A stretch of 64,000 bases of DNA. Source: Nothophaeocryptopus gaeumannii (lineage: Eukaryota; Ascomycota; Dothideomycetes; Mycosphaerellales; Mycosphaerellaceae). The translations under genes were made by a program, and so were the position numbers. Position 1 is the first letter of the stretch. Each line of letters begins with the position of its first letter. The stretch is taken from contig JASISA010000023.1 of NCBI GenBank assembly GCA_031771865.1, positions 558,001 to 622,000 on the forward strand. Direction: 5' to 3'. Below the pieces are notes generated by a model. The model worked only from the letters and a program-made list of their open reading frames with translations. It did no database searches and had not been told where the DNA came from. Of this stretch, positions 12,201 to 22,315 are shown piece after piece.

Positions 12201-12305
12201 GACCTCTTCACGTGTCAGTATGGCGATGCTCTTGGACAGACATATATGTTGGGTCAACAATGGCTGCTGCCTTCGAAAAATTAACGCAGCAGATTCATTG
12301 CCAAC
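9284..12305. other. Three-kilobase gene-poor region
   Basis: The first part is the CT-rich (minus strand) leader and promoter of the membrane-protein gene, with a (GGT)n run at about 9614-9631. Long open frames of 140-280 codons here are not coding-like: they are Arg, Ser and Leu-rich by composition and overlap each other. Between 11.3 and 12.3 kb some minus-strand fragments (for example WKEIIRLLRRIRWVRDR near 11.8 kb) could be relics, but I cannot name them. No RNA gene was recognised. Confidence 0.4.
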
Positions 12306-12829
12306 ATGCCGAGCCAACGCCCACAATTCTTTGACGTGGAAGCTCAACATCCACGACAATCACAAGATTCGCCACGCTCCAGCATCGAAATGAAGCCCGA
12401 GGATGACAATAACGATGATCGAGAGACCGCCCTTTATCCACCACCTTCCAACCCCAACGACACTACCGTCGAACCATCGGCTTCGGTCTAGCCTGGTTGT
12501 TTGGCTATGCGAGGTATGCATACTGTCTCTCTGTTCAAGTATCATGTGCTGACCCTTCCCGCAGGAAAGACATCATCGCCATAACATACTGCGTAGCTGC
12601 AAAAGGGCCCGCCATCGATTTTTCCCTCGTCAGCCTTATCTGGTTCGGCATGGATATGGAATTGGAGAGTAAGACTCAGATTCCCGTTGCGATTTATCAG
12701 ACTATGCAAATCGCCTTTGGCAGTGTAATGGTTGTGTCGCTGGGGAGATTTGTTGCGAGGGGTGAGATGAGGGAAAAGGAGAGGGTGGAGGATGAGAAGG
12801 CGCAGAGGAGGGAGGAGGATGAGGAGTAA
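12306..12829 (+). pseudogene. Truncated bile acid:sodium symporter-like (SBF) gene
   Basis: The distal part is clear. GFGLAWLFGYA joins, over a 51-nt intron (12514-12564, GTATGC...CGCAG), to RKDIIAITYCVAAKGPAID and later QIPVAIYQTMQIAFGS. This is the last conserved block of the fungal SBF-like transporters (Rch1/PF13593 type), followed by a basic-acidic cytosolic tail. The roughly eight preceding transmembrane helices are missing. Upstream, another frame from ATG 12306 encodes a polar acidic segment (EDDNNDDRETALYPPPS) like the family's cytosolic loop, and it ends at TAG 12489-12491 without linking in frame. I read this as a gene that lost its 5' half and shifted frame. An unusual first exon cannot be excluded. 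Confidence 0.55.
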
Positions 12830-13024
12830 GTTATAGAAAGGGGTGGGTCCGGGTTGGTAAGGATGGGATACACAGAAATGATTACGACAGACATTACGAA
12901 TAGAGAAATGAACCTGGTTCAAAAGCGCCTGACTGCCGTTTTAGCCGGACAGAAAACAATCCCTACCCAATCCATCAACGGCTGCTTCTTCCTTCGCTGG
13001 GTTTTTCGCTGACCAGTAAGCTCG

Positions 13025-13768
13025 TTAAAGACATCCGTACCACCCTTGCGTCTCTTCTATCTTCGTGAGCCTCCACGTTTGATTCTGTCGCAGCTCGTAA
13101 ATCATCGTAAAAGCCACGCTTGATGCCCTAGCATCTGCACTTCCTGCGACACCAGGGTCGTGTAGCTTGACTGTACAGCGTAGTTCAATCCGTAGTAGAG
13201 GAAGATTGATCGATTCAAAGACTCGCAGCATGTCCTGCCAAAGCATGTTGTATCTCTGATGTTAAATCGTCTCTGGAGTTCGCATCCAGACGTCCGCACG
13301 TGAAGATGGATAGTCAACGATCGGGCCGATATTGATCGACAGCCATTTGAAGTGATGCAGGATGTTGAGGTTTCCAAAGGCGATCCTACTGTGCGCGATT
13401 CTGTTCGGCGAGTTTCCCAAAGATCTACCCCTTCTGAGAAGAGATATTTGAATACTGGTGATCCACTGCAGTACATATTGAGGCATTGCTGGAGCCAAAA
13501 TCCCTACGAGCTGGTTCAGTCCACGCAACGAAGGGCAGGAGAGGGTGTTGTCTCTGAGTCGACATCGGTCTCTATATTGCACAATCTCTTGCTGACTTTG
13601 CACGCAGGTGTCGAAAACACCTTGCGCTCCTGGAAGTTCATTGATAGGTCTTGTTAGGCTGTGCAAACAGCGTGTGGGTTGCCGTTGGTAGATGTATTCG
13701 TAGATCCGTAATCTTAGCTCCAATGGCAGGCCTAGTAGAGTCGATTCGTCGGGTCTAAGGGCGTCCAT
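13025..13768 (-). pseudogene. F-box-like gene with in-frame TAA
   Basis: Starts at ATG 13768 and opens with LLGLPLELRLRIYEYIY, the F-box-like signature of short Dothideomycete proteins. A TAA lies at 13264-13262. The same frame goes on with RYNMLWQDMLRVFESINLPL and MIYELRQNQTWRLTKIEETQ and ends at 13025, giving a natural family length of about 246 residues. Splicing could remove the stop only by a 63-nt intron with a poor GTTGAC donor or a 36-nt intron with GTCTGG, both ending CATCAG. Nonsense mutation is therefore favoured but not proven. Confidence 0.6.
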
Positions 13769-14111
13769 TGCTGCTTCCCCAGGGCTGTGGGAGAGTGTAA
13801 TAGATTTGATCGAACCTAGGAAGTTTGCGAACCTTTGAATCGTACCTACAGAGCCAAAGGAAACGACTGTGCCTCACCAGAGGAACCGCCTTCGATCTAT
13901 CGACTGCTCTCGGTGCAACTTCTGTTCCGAGGTCAATCTCGTGGAATGGGCGAAGATGGCAGAATTGATCAGTAACGCTCATTCCTCGCCAGTTGTTCTC
14001 TTTCAGCCAGGCTCAAAACGTGGCGTAGTGGACTGTAGTGAGTCCAGCTTACCGGCAGTTTACCACTTCCGAACAACCTTTGTCCCCCTTAGCCGTCTCC
14101 TACTTCTTCTT

Positions 14112-14354
14112 CTACCGTCCCTCACTATCAGACTTCCCTGGATCATCAACAAGTATATAATCCACTGGGTCCTCTTCGATAACCTCCACCCTGCGCCAGG
14201 CCCCATCTCCTTCATGCTGGTAGGTTAATTCCAGCGACACATGCTCGTACTGTATTTCTCCATCCTTAGGACACTTGTGCTCCATGTAGCATCTCAGAGA
14301 GATCTGGAGTGCCTTACTAACGTCTCTGGATAGATCTTGAGAAAACAGGGCCAT
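14112..14354 (-). pseudogene. Orphan C-terminal fragment of an F-box-like gene
   Basis: An 80-codon frame rich in acidic and aromatic residues (CYMEHKCPKDGEIQYEHVSLE, then TYQHEGDGAWRRVEVIEEDP). It resembles the C-terminal part of the F-box-like gene just to its right, which has VTVAYRHQGQ followed by EMIEIVEEHDG. The place where its N-terminal half should lie is occupied by that neighbour's own tail, so this looks like a 3' fragment left by a tandem duplication. Confidence 0.4.
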
Positions 14355-14386
14355 GTACTTCCTCTACCCCTACCTCTTTACGATCC

Positions 14387-15199
14387 TTACAGGCGGATGA
14401 TATACACCTGTCGTTGCTCGTCGTGTCCCTCGTCCCACTCCCACACCTTGAAGCCATCGTGCTCTTCCACGATCTCAATCATCTCCTACTTTCTTTGACC
14501 CTGATGGCGGTAGGCCACGGTCACACGCTCCCTCTCACGCTCCCATTTCCGCCACCCTCGCCACATGCCAGCGTAACATTGGGCAGAGACTAATTGACCA
14601 GTCTTGTCTGTATCGAAAGCGACAAGAAACTTCTTGACCGCATGCCACAGTCTCTGGTAGATGAATTCTTTCATTTGATCAGATTCGGACATCCAGTACT
14701 CGGAGGCTCTTCCTTGACTCAAAGAAGTCAAGGCAGCCATAAGGTAAGGAGAGGTGTTGAAAGTTCGGAAGACGGGGTCCATCGAGGTATCGAAGCGACG
14801 CAATGACCTCGCCGTCCGGTGGTATCCAAAACGATTCACGACTATGGAGGATAGAGTCCCTGTCATCGACCCAGATATTGTGTATGGAGCTTCGGAAGAG
14901 GTGAGACTGTGTCGCAGGTCTCCGCCGGGACGTAGATTCCTTGTCATTGATGCATAGTGAAATATCACCTCATTGCGCTTTAGTTGACAGACGATGCCAT
15001 GGTGCCTAAGCTCGTTGCGGATCTGGCAACATGTGAGCAGCAGATCTATCGGCTTGGCGTATCCAGTCCGGCTGCGATGTCTGGGCCGGTTGCCCACGTC
15101 TTAAAGATCGACCGGCCTTGGTGACTGGCAGTAGATTCCACAGATCCGTTCCCGGATAGGCAGCGGGATCTCGAGAAATGTAGGCGTTGGCGAAGCCAT
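14387..15199 (-). pseudogene. F-box-like gene with in-frame TAA and TAG
   Basis: ATG 15199 opens FLEIPLPIRERICGIYCQS, an F-box-like start. The frame meets TAA at 15103-15101 right after the PRPVDL motif, then runs on for about 200 codons with LLLTCCQIRNELRHHG (the family's CRQIRNEL helix). It meets TAG at 14488-14486 and continues EMIEIVEEHDGFKVWEWDEG to a final TAA at 14389-14387. No good splice sites remove either stop. The full frame is 271 codons, close to the family norm. It is divergently arranged with the next F-box-like copy, with 226 bp between starts. Confidence 0.7.
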
Positions 15200-15425
15200 T
15201 CCGCGAAGCTGCCGTTATTTAAAGAAATGAGACTGGTTAAAGACCAGACCGCAAAACGAAGTTCAAAGGCTTGCTGTAAATCCAGCCCAAACAGTGGCAA
15301 GAAGATGCTGGAAGTCGGTATGCTGAGCGGTCTGTGCGTCGTTTGTGTGTCGAGCAAACAGCACTGCCTTGGAAGTAAAAGCTTACTTCCGATCACACTC
15401 AGCTGCGTCTCCGAAAGCAGCAGTA

Positions 15426-16230
15426 ATGTCGCGCGCAGCCTCACCCAACCTTCTCGGCATACCTCCTGAGCTCCGCTTGATGATCTACAGTTACGTGTTG
15501 TCACAAGATCATCCAGTACCAGAGCGCTGGGCTAGAGTACGACATCCACAGATTGAAAGCCTTCAAGGTGTGTGCCGCACAATTCGGAGAGAGAACTACT
15601 CGATCGCAGAAGACTTCCTCAATTGCAATGTCATCCAATTCGAGATAGATTCTCATCTCAACGCGTTTCTTACGCAAATGCCCTGGAAAATCTCAATGGC
15701 AGTCGGGAGCGTCAACGTCGAGTTCTTCTGGCGTGACGGCAACTGGCTGCAAAATCTGCCGCGGTTCTCTTGGCTTAGGGAAATTGCATTGGACGACGAA
15801 TCAATAAGCTGTCCAGCTGGTCGCGAGCTCCTCAGTGACGGTGCTTGGGAGTTGTGGAGCGCATATGCAGACCAAACGCTTGACGATGAATTCGACCTCG
15901 AAGACGCCCAGACGCTGCGTACCTTAGCTTCGATGTCGCCTGGGACAGAGATCACAGTCCGCAGGCTCGTGCGCGATAAATCCCGTCGAACCTGCATGAC
16001 GTGCAATCTCAACAAGAGGGGAGGACTGGGACGCGGAGAACGGATGGAAGTACCCTCCGATCCTTGTACATGTCACGCATCGACAACCTGAGGCTCAGCA
16101 GGGCACATGGCAGATATTGCGGGTCGGTGAGTACGTGCAAATTCCCAAGATGGTACTTGGCAGACGCAGAGCAGAATTGAGGTCGATCTTGGGAAACTCT
16201 GGGAGAACTCGACGGCGTATTAGCGTCTAG
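15426..16230 (+). pseudogene. F-box-like gene with one-base frameshift in a G run
   Basis: The ATG at 15426 gives SPNLLGIPPELRLMIYSYVL, a standard F-box-like opening. The first frame ends at 16091 after 221 codons, but its last 25 codons look wrong. From the GGGG run at 16018-16021 another frame gives GEDWDAENGWKYPPILVHVT and then GTWQILRVGEYVQIPKMVLG, ending at TAG 16228-16230. A single-base change in the run would join them into one protein of about 267 residues. It could be a true frameshift or a homopolymer sequencing error. It is the best-preserved copy of the local F-box-like group. Confidence 0.65.
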
Positions 16231-16615
16231 ACCGTGATGCACAACCGCACTGGCAGCCACTTTCCGAGAGCGCAACGAGCTCGGGCCTTATCTGGAAGGC
16301 GGAGTGCTGTCATGGACAAGACGCAAGCTCTCCTATGGATGGAAGTCGTTGTATTCTCCAGCGGCGATGAAGCATCAGTATCGTCACCGAGCTTGTGCTG
16401 GGTCGAGTGATAGTGTCCGATCTATTTCAAGAAGGCCACAAGCCTGTGTGAGGTTGGGGGGAGAGTCTCTGTCACCTGTTGTGATGCTTTCACGAGGCAC
16501 TCAATCGTCACGCTGCTGAACTCTCACCCAGCACCGTTTGCCCAGGTATCGCTTCTTGAGAGGGACTCGACAAATGCTACCACAGTACTGATAACATGAG
16601 ATCCGAAACGAATTC
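16231..16615. other. Intergenic region, no gene seen
   Basis: Sits between the F-box-like relic and the 3' end of the TRAPP gene. No coding text or repeat was recognised. Confidence 0.4.
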
Positions 16616-17213
16616 CTACGAATTAACCACTCCTGGAGACCAATTGTTTCCGACCCGCTCCACTTCCTTGATAAAGTTAGGACTCCGGATATCCATGTTC
16701 GCTCGACTTTTCGCTGTCTTGGGATTGTGGTCATCCGGTACATAGAATGGGTTCCTCAGTAGTCGTATGTATGCAGTCTGCAGAGCCTGGAAAGCCTGAG
16801 AGCCTCATATTAGCATGTCGTTCTCCACGACATGGTGTATAGCATACCGGAGTCAGATCACTATTCCTCAACCCCAGAATAGCCGTCTTTGCCGCTTCCG
16901 CATTAGGTGCCACTCTTCCTTCCATGTCAACCACGATCACGAATTTCACACCCGTGTTCAGTAGCCAGCCGTACATGGCTATTCGCTCGTCCAGGGCATG
17001 CAGAAGTCCGAAATCATGGCCGACAGTCTTGCTCGGCATGCGGGCCTCAAAAATGTCCAGGCAGGAGTTGAGCATCATTGAGTATTCTAGCTTGTCGCGA
17101 GGGGCATTGTATGAGGAGTCTGGAGGGCCTGTCGAAGGGAAGAGGGAGATATGCAATGGGTTGTTGTATCGGCCAATGATACCAATGGCTGCAATAGAGG
17201 GAGATCGGTCCAT
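16616..17213 (-). CDS. TCA17: TRAPP complex subunit 2-like protein (Tca17/TRAPPC2L)
   Basis: Two exons, 17213-16848 and 16795-16616, with a 52-nt intron (GTATGC donor, GCTAAT branch, CTCAG acceptor), give 181 residues. The sedlin-like fold is recognisable from IAAIGIIGRYNNPLHISLFP at the N-terminus, FGLLHALDERIAMYGWLLNTG in the middle, and after the intron FQALQTAYIRLLRNPFYVPDD and IKEVERVGNNWSPG. TRAPPC2L/Tca17 is an adaptor of the TRAPP tethering complexes that activate Rab GTPases at the Golgi. The length is usual for fungi and the frame is intact. It shares a short divergent promoter with the complex I subunit gene. Confidence 0.88.
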
Positions 17214-17560
17214 TTTGACGAGGCGTTCGCGTTCTCAGTTCCGGTATAGATGAATGTGAGTGCTCTTCGATCAGATGAGAGTCGACAGTTCTGAGGCCTC
17301 ATATCAATTTGCAGAGCCTAATTGATGTGAGAGGTTGTCTTTCAATGTGATCTTGAAGTGAAGTTGGCGATCGGTTCACGGAAGGTACAGCGATGACAGG
17401 GATCGAAGATGTGGCCAATCAGAGGCCTCGCTTACTAGTCTGAGCGTACTTCGAAGACGGCACGAACATCATCGCCCTTCTCTCGTGGCGACGGCCTTTC
17501 AATACACCACCGTAGTCCATCTCCCCTCTTCTTCTCTTCATACTCTCAAATACTGCTAGA
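17214..17560. promoter_or_regulatory. Divergent promoter, TRAPPC2L / complex I PSST
   Basis: 347 bp separate the two start codons. CT-rich pyrimidine tracts directly precede the PSST start. No TATA box stands out. Confidence 0.5.
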
Positions 17561-18404
17561 ATGCTCGCGACATCAAGATCCGCGGCACTGGCGCTGCGCG
17601 GTACGACCCCAATGCCTCTCAGCGCGCCAGCGGCAAAATTACTGACACCTCCTCCAGCCAAGCCCATGACCGCGATCACTCCCTTCAAAGCCGCCGCCGC
17701 CTCGATATCCTCCTCGTCGAAGAAGCCCGCCGAAGCTGCACCAGTCAGCTCAGTACGCGCCGTTGGACCGAGCAATGTTAAGGGAAATCCGGGCACGCCG
17801 CCGCCCATGAAGGCTGTTACGGGCAAGAACCACATGGAGGTGCCACTTGCAAGCCAGGAGGGCAACCAGAGCGTGGTGCAATATGCGCTGTATGTGTATC
17901 TGGACGAGGAGAGAGAGGGAGAGATTGAGTAATTGGCTGACACACTCGCACAGCACAACACTGGACTCAATTGCCAACTGGGCACGACAAGGCTCTCTGT
18001 GGCCTATGACCTTCGGTCTTGCATGCTGCGCCGTCGAGATGATGCACCTTTCCACCCCACGATACGACCAAGACAGACTCGGTATCATTTTCCGTGCCTC
18101 GCCTCGTCAATCGGATGTCATGATTGTCGCCGGTACTCTTACGAACAAGATGGCTCCTGCGCTACGACAAGTCTACGATCAAATGCCTGATCCACGATGG
18201 GTTGTCTCCATGGGCAGCTGCGCGAACGGAGGAGGCTACTACCACTATTCCTACTCTGTTACAAGAGGATGCGACCGAATCGTACCTGTCGATATCTACG
18301 TGCCCGGGTGTCCGCCTACGAGCGAGGCTCTGATGTACGGCATTTTCCAGCTGCAGAAGAAGATGAGGCATACCAAGATCACAAGAATGTGGTACAGGAA
18401 GTAA
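17561..18404 (+). CDS. NDUFS7: NADH:ubiquinone oxidoreductase 20 kDa subunit (PSST/NDUFS7)
   Basis: Two exons, 17561-17889 and 17954-18404, with a 64-nt intron (GTATGT...CACAG), give 259 residues. The first 60-80 residues are Ala, Ser, Lys and Pro-rich with few acidic residues, fitting a mitochondrial presequence. The mature part has the terminal Fe-S cluster N2 ligands: the vicinal cysteines in GLACCAVEMMH, then GSCANGGG and PGCPPTSEAL. LTTLDSIANWARQGSLWPMT is the family hallmark and is rebuilt exactly by the splice. The subunit sits in the peripheral arm of complex I at the ubiquinone site. The frame is intact. I considered only this ATG, since it directly precedes the targeting peptide. 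Confidence 0.95.
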
Positions 18405-19160
18405 GATAGAGACGACGGGTGGCAAAATTTTAACCGAAAGCAGCATCACGGCGTTAAGAGGAGCGGGACTATAGCGATGCACTGTGTTCATATGTATATA
18501 TTGTGCAAAGATGCGAAACATTCAAATGCAGGTCAGCAGTCGCCTTCACTGCTGCCGCAACTCATCCTGCAAGCAATTTTCGAACATGAATTGACCTGGG
18601 TGCTCACAGGATCGCGAATTGCAGCGCGTACTCTAAACCATTGGAGAGCTCGGCTTCCATTATTTCACGCCTCTCTGAGCCATCGGGATAGCCGAAATCA
18701 TTCTGGACAACTCACGCTTGCGCCTTCGACATCTATATCCATGCCACCAAAGAATGAGCTCGGTCACTTTACATCTGCTACGAATCGGGAGTTCCCGGCC
18801 CGAACGAGGCTGATTATGCGGTAAACTATGACGAGCACCATGCGGAGCGCCTATAGCTCAGCTCTACACCTCGTGCGCAGGCAAACATAACCTAACTCTC
18901 GTACTGGCTGCCTTGTTGTGAAGCTTGCTTCTGGTAGGCTGAGCATGTTGTGAGTCCTACTCAGCTATGATGCCGCCACACAGGTCGCGTGCTCCCCCAG
19001 TGGCATCGATATATGCTACTTGTTGCTTGGATATGCTATGGAGCTGCGCTGTCTTCACAATATAAGGCCATCCTTAGCGAAGAATTTCGATCAAGAACTA
19101 AAGACGGCAGACATCGGAATTCAGTCATTACATCTGCGCCGATCAACATCTTCTACCCAA
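18405..19160. other. Intergenic region, no gene seen
   Basis: A frame of 115 codons (18477-18824) and smaller ones lack domain features. I looked for tRNA-like folds near 18850-18900 and found no T-arm. Confidence 0.4.
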
Positions 19161-19790
19161 ATGCCAACTTGGCTCTGCCCAACATGTCTGCTGCTTAATA
19201 CAGCCGAGCCCAATACCTGCTATCACTGCTACACCATCCCCTGTTCTACCTGCTTCCTCACAAACGGTGGACACTGGTATGAGACCTACAAAGCCCCCAG
19301 CGTCCCTCATATGCTAGCCCAACAAGCCGGACTCTTTACTCGTCGACTCATGACTTCATCCTGTCCCCCACCAGAGCGATATCAGGATCTCGTGACATAT
19401 GCGGAGGATGAGGAGGCAGAATTATGGTTGACACCATGGAGTGTATTTAATGAACCTGCCGCAGATGGAGCGGAAGCAGACGACGCAGCAGGCATGCACA
19501 TATGCGCCAAAACTGGCTACGAAGAAGCGATCGGCTACGAGAGAGAAGAAGATGGGAAATGGGAGTCCGGCGGTACATGGTAATCTTCCCTCAGTCTACT
19601 CTGGCATTTGGCAGAAGCAGTACGATACTGCGAGCCAAATTTTCTCGTAGACGTGGAAAGTGATGATGAGCATGACGATATGGATGTTGAGAGATATATT
19701 GAGACGAATATTGTTGGAGATGGGGTTGAGGATGAGGTTTATGAGATGACTGTGGAGTGTTTTGGGAGGTGGTGTAGTATTAGTGATTGA
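19161..19790 (+). CDS. Small zinc-finger (RanBP2-like) protein with acidic tail
   Basis: The ATG at 19161 begins MPTWLCPTCLLLNTAEPNTC, which matches the W-x-C-x2-C...N...C-x2-C plan of RanBP2-type zinc ribbons, followed by YHCYTIPCSTCF. The frame stops with TAA at 19581-19583 after 140 residues. The same frame downstream is clearly coding-like and acidic (DVESDDEHDDMDVERYIE, then CFGRWCSISD to 19790). A 42-nt intron, 19573-19614 (GTACAT...GGCAG), would remove the stop and keep frame, giving 195 residues. It is very short, so a nonsense mutation is the alternative. RanBP2-type fingers bind ubiquitin or RNA. The role here is unknown. Confidence 0.6.
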
Positions 19791-20080
19791 GATTGGATAG
19801 AGGAGAGAGGGAAAAGGGTTGGGTCGCGAAAGCTTGATTTGCATAGCGGTGATTAGTTTTTGAGAACTCGGCTCAACTGCTGACACGATGAAAGATGGGA
19901 TTATTGTGAGTTCACTCCTTAGACTGAACGAACTTGAGACCGTTTTATTAAGCTAAAGTGCTTCATCGTTATGTCATACTGCTCAATGCTCCGGACACTC
20001 TCACCTGACAGTGGGTTCGTTAGTCCAGTAATCAATTTATCTCGCGATCTTTACTTGAACTGTAAATCCAGCTCTCAGCT

Positions 20081-20796
20081 CTAATAATGAGCAGCAGTAC
20101 TCCTCATAGTATTTCCACCCGGTCTATAGTTCAAGTACGTATCTGCAGCATTTCCATGGGTGGTTCCAGGGTGCTGGACAGTATTCGCAGCATGACCCAT
20201 CGCATTGTTGCCATACGACTTGTCGTTCTGAGCCGCGCCCGGACTAGTATTGGTGACATGGTCTCCAATGCCCGTGCTAGCGGTGTTCGGTCGGCTCGCA
20301 GCGGTGTTGTGGTGTCCGTAAGTTGGTGGTGCAGCAGCGGCTGCAGCAGGGACACCTGCCGTCGCGCCGATACCATTGGGATGATGTGTGGCCTTAGCGG
20401 AACCATAAGTCGTTCGCGATCCGTAACCTTGCTCCACGTCAGGGGCGCTGCGAGCATTGTTGGTGTATGCCATGTGCGGTCCGCGTGTGGTGCTCGATTG
20501 AAGGTTCTGGGATTTCTTGGTCTTGCGCATTCGTACGCAGGCGTAGATGCAGCTTTCAAGAATTGTCAGTGCCCTGACGAGATGCGTGAGACCGGTCTAT
20601 ATACGAAGACTCACCACCCAAAGAAAAGAGCAAGGATCGCGACTCCAACGAGGACTCCGCAGAGCACCCATCTACCCCATCGACGCCAGGAGGAGTAGCG
20701 ATGTCGGTAGCGATAGGCGTGAGAGGCGACGGGTGATACGGCTCTGGCTACTATTGCCGTCGCGTCCTGCATCCTTGAGGCGGTAGCAGTAGACAT
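20081..20796 (-). CDS. Small single-pass membrane protein, unknown function
   Basis: Two exons, 20796-20615 and 20552-20081 (62-nt intron, GTGAGT donor), give 217 residues. ATG 20796 is preferred over an upstream in-frame start because the peptide MSTATASRMQDATAIVARAV fits the N-terminus of such proteins. A basic patch (YRYRHRYSSWRRWGR) precedes one transmembrane helix (WVLCGVLVGVAILALFFGW) that runs across the splice site into CCIYACVRMRKTKK. The rest is Ala, Thr, Gly, Asn and Pro-rich and disordered. The intron at the end of the helix parallels the larger membrane-protein gene at 7.1-9.3 kb. I know no function for it. Confidence 0.7.
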
Positions 20797-21333
20797 TACA
20801 TTGGTCGAGCAATAGAGCGCCGTGGGGTGTAATGAATATGAAGATAAGTAGTCTAAGAAACGTACGCTCGAGACTGCATGCGCTGCTTTCAATACTTATC
20901 TAGTCGAAATTCTGAATTTCGTCATCTATCACGGGTGGTTTCCTAGAAGATGTTGATCAATGCATCACCAGACCTAGCGAGAGGACTATGCGCACTCCAT
21001 GGTTCTAGACGAACGATCAAGGTCGAGCTTGATAGATATTGTAATGCTATATGCGCATGACGTTCAGATCTTGGCCGAGATACTGGGAAGCTTTGAGATT
21101 TCTTGGAGCAAGCCACTGCATCACGCCGTCGAAGCTTGGCACTGCTTGTATCCGTCGAGTAGCGGCGTACGAACTCTATACGTACAGCTCTGCAAAGACG
21201 TCAGCTACATGCAATCGCAAGCCGCATTGCTGCTTTCAATACGGTCGTGGCTCCGATAAGCAGGCTTCCACATCTCGAACTTGCTTCTCGAGTATCACCT
21301 TCTCGGTGTGCTGCAATTGTTTGCCACATGCTG
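20797..21333. other. Intergenic region, no gene seen
   Basis: Overlapping frames of 80-100 codons are present on the plus strand but lack recognisable content. The region holds the promoter of the membrane-protein gene and the 3' flank of the nucleotidyltransferase gene. Confidence 0.4.
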
Positions 21334-22315
21334 TCATGCCATCTTCGCGCCAGTAGCATCCTCTATGTACAACTCTTGCGTCCGCGCCCATTCAGCAACG
21401 CCTGGAGTACAGAGCTGCTTGACTGTCTCCCAATCACCAGACTTCGCCGCTTTTCGAATTTTCGTGCTGCTTACTCCAGCCTTTGGGTTCGGAGGTATGA
21501 GCTCGACCTGTTTCGCCCACTCTCGCTTGGCTCCATCTTTCTCCATCGAGCCATCTTCGAGCTTTCTAACAAAAGCCTTCTGTTCTTCCACACTGCCGTA
21601 CTCATCATCAGGTCTTAAGGTTACTCGGAGTTGGTGGCCGGAATCGAAGTACGGGTTCAGGGCTGAGAAGGGAGGGTCGAAGTCTTTGTAGTATTTGGCA
21701 GCGAAGAAGCGAGTAATGGTATCGTAGCCGACAAGGTGGATGTGATGAGGCTTATCAGGATACCACTCTAACCCTTCCGTCTCGATTGCTTTGGACTTGT
21801 CTGTGTAGTAAGGTGCTGTTGTAACGCCAATGTCTATCGGCACCGGGTCAAACCTTGATGGGTCTTGTTGAAGCGAATCCTGAAGGTCTCTGGCAAACAC
21901 AGTCATCATAGACAGGCGCTGTTGGAATGATGCGGGAGAAGGTGCCTGAAAATCATCAGTACACTCTCCTTCTCTGCCGAGGCCTGGCTGACGTGACCAG
22001 TGTACTTGCCTTATCAGCGTTCATCACCGCAAAGAGCACGAGGAGCCTGTGAGGTTTTGCATGTTGTTCTGCTGCAGTCTTCGCAAGCGCAGATTGTGCG
22101 AGGGTGCGATGTGCAATTGAAGGCGGATTGAAGGAGGAATCTAGGATGAACAGCGTTTTCGGTGACTCGTTTGCTGACGGTCTATAGGCATCTTGAGGAA
22201 CTTGGTGAGAAGGATGAACCGTTTTGAGCACGCGAAACTTCGATCCGGAGCTTTGGAAGCTCTTCAATGCGTTCTCAAGCTCGGGCACAAGCTTGCTGTT
22301 CAGTCTCGAAGCCAT
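21334..22315 (-). CDS. POF1: Nicotinamide-nucleotide adenylyltransferase-like protein (Pof1-like)
   Basis: Two exons, 22315-22010 and 21945-21334, give 305 residues. The nucleotidyltransferase signature appears as LDSSFNPPSIAHRTLAQSAL (the (T/S)FxPxHxGH-type loop, here with AH) and as GVSSTKIRKA (ISSTxxR motif) near the C-terminus, with HLVGYDTITRFFAAKYY between. This is the arrangement of yeast Pof1 and related cytidylyl/NMN adenylyltransferase-like proteins. The 64-nt intron (22009-21946) appears to use a GC donor (GCAAGT). A GT donor three bases inside does not keep the frame, so this is a GC-AG intron. The exact nucleotide substrate cannot be read. The frame is intact. Confidence 0.85.

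Noticed and set aside
2371..16230. Classical heavy RIP of the relic regions
   Set aside because: The flanks are not AT-rich and the relic frames keep most of their codons. Only scattered transitions are seen, so full RIP does not fit.
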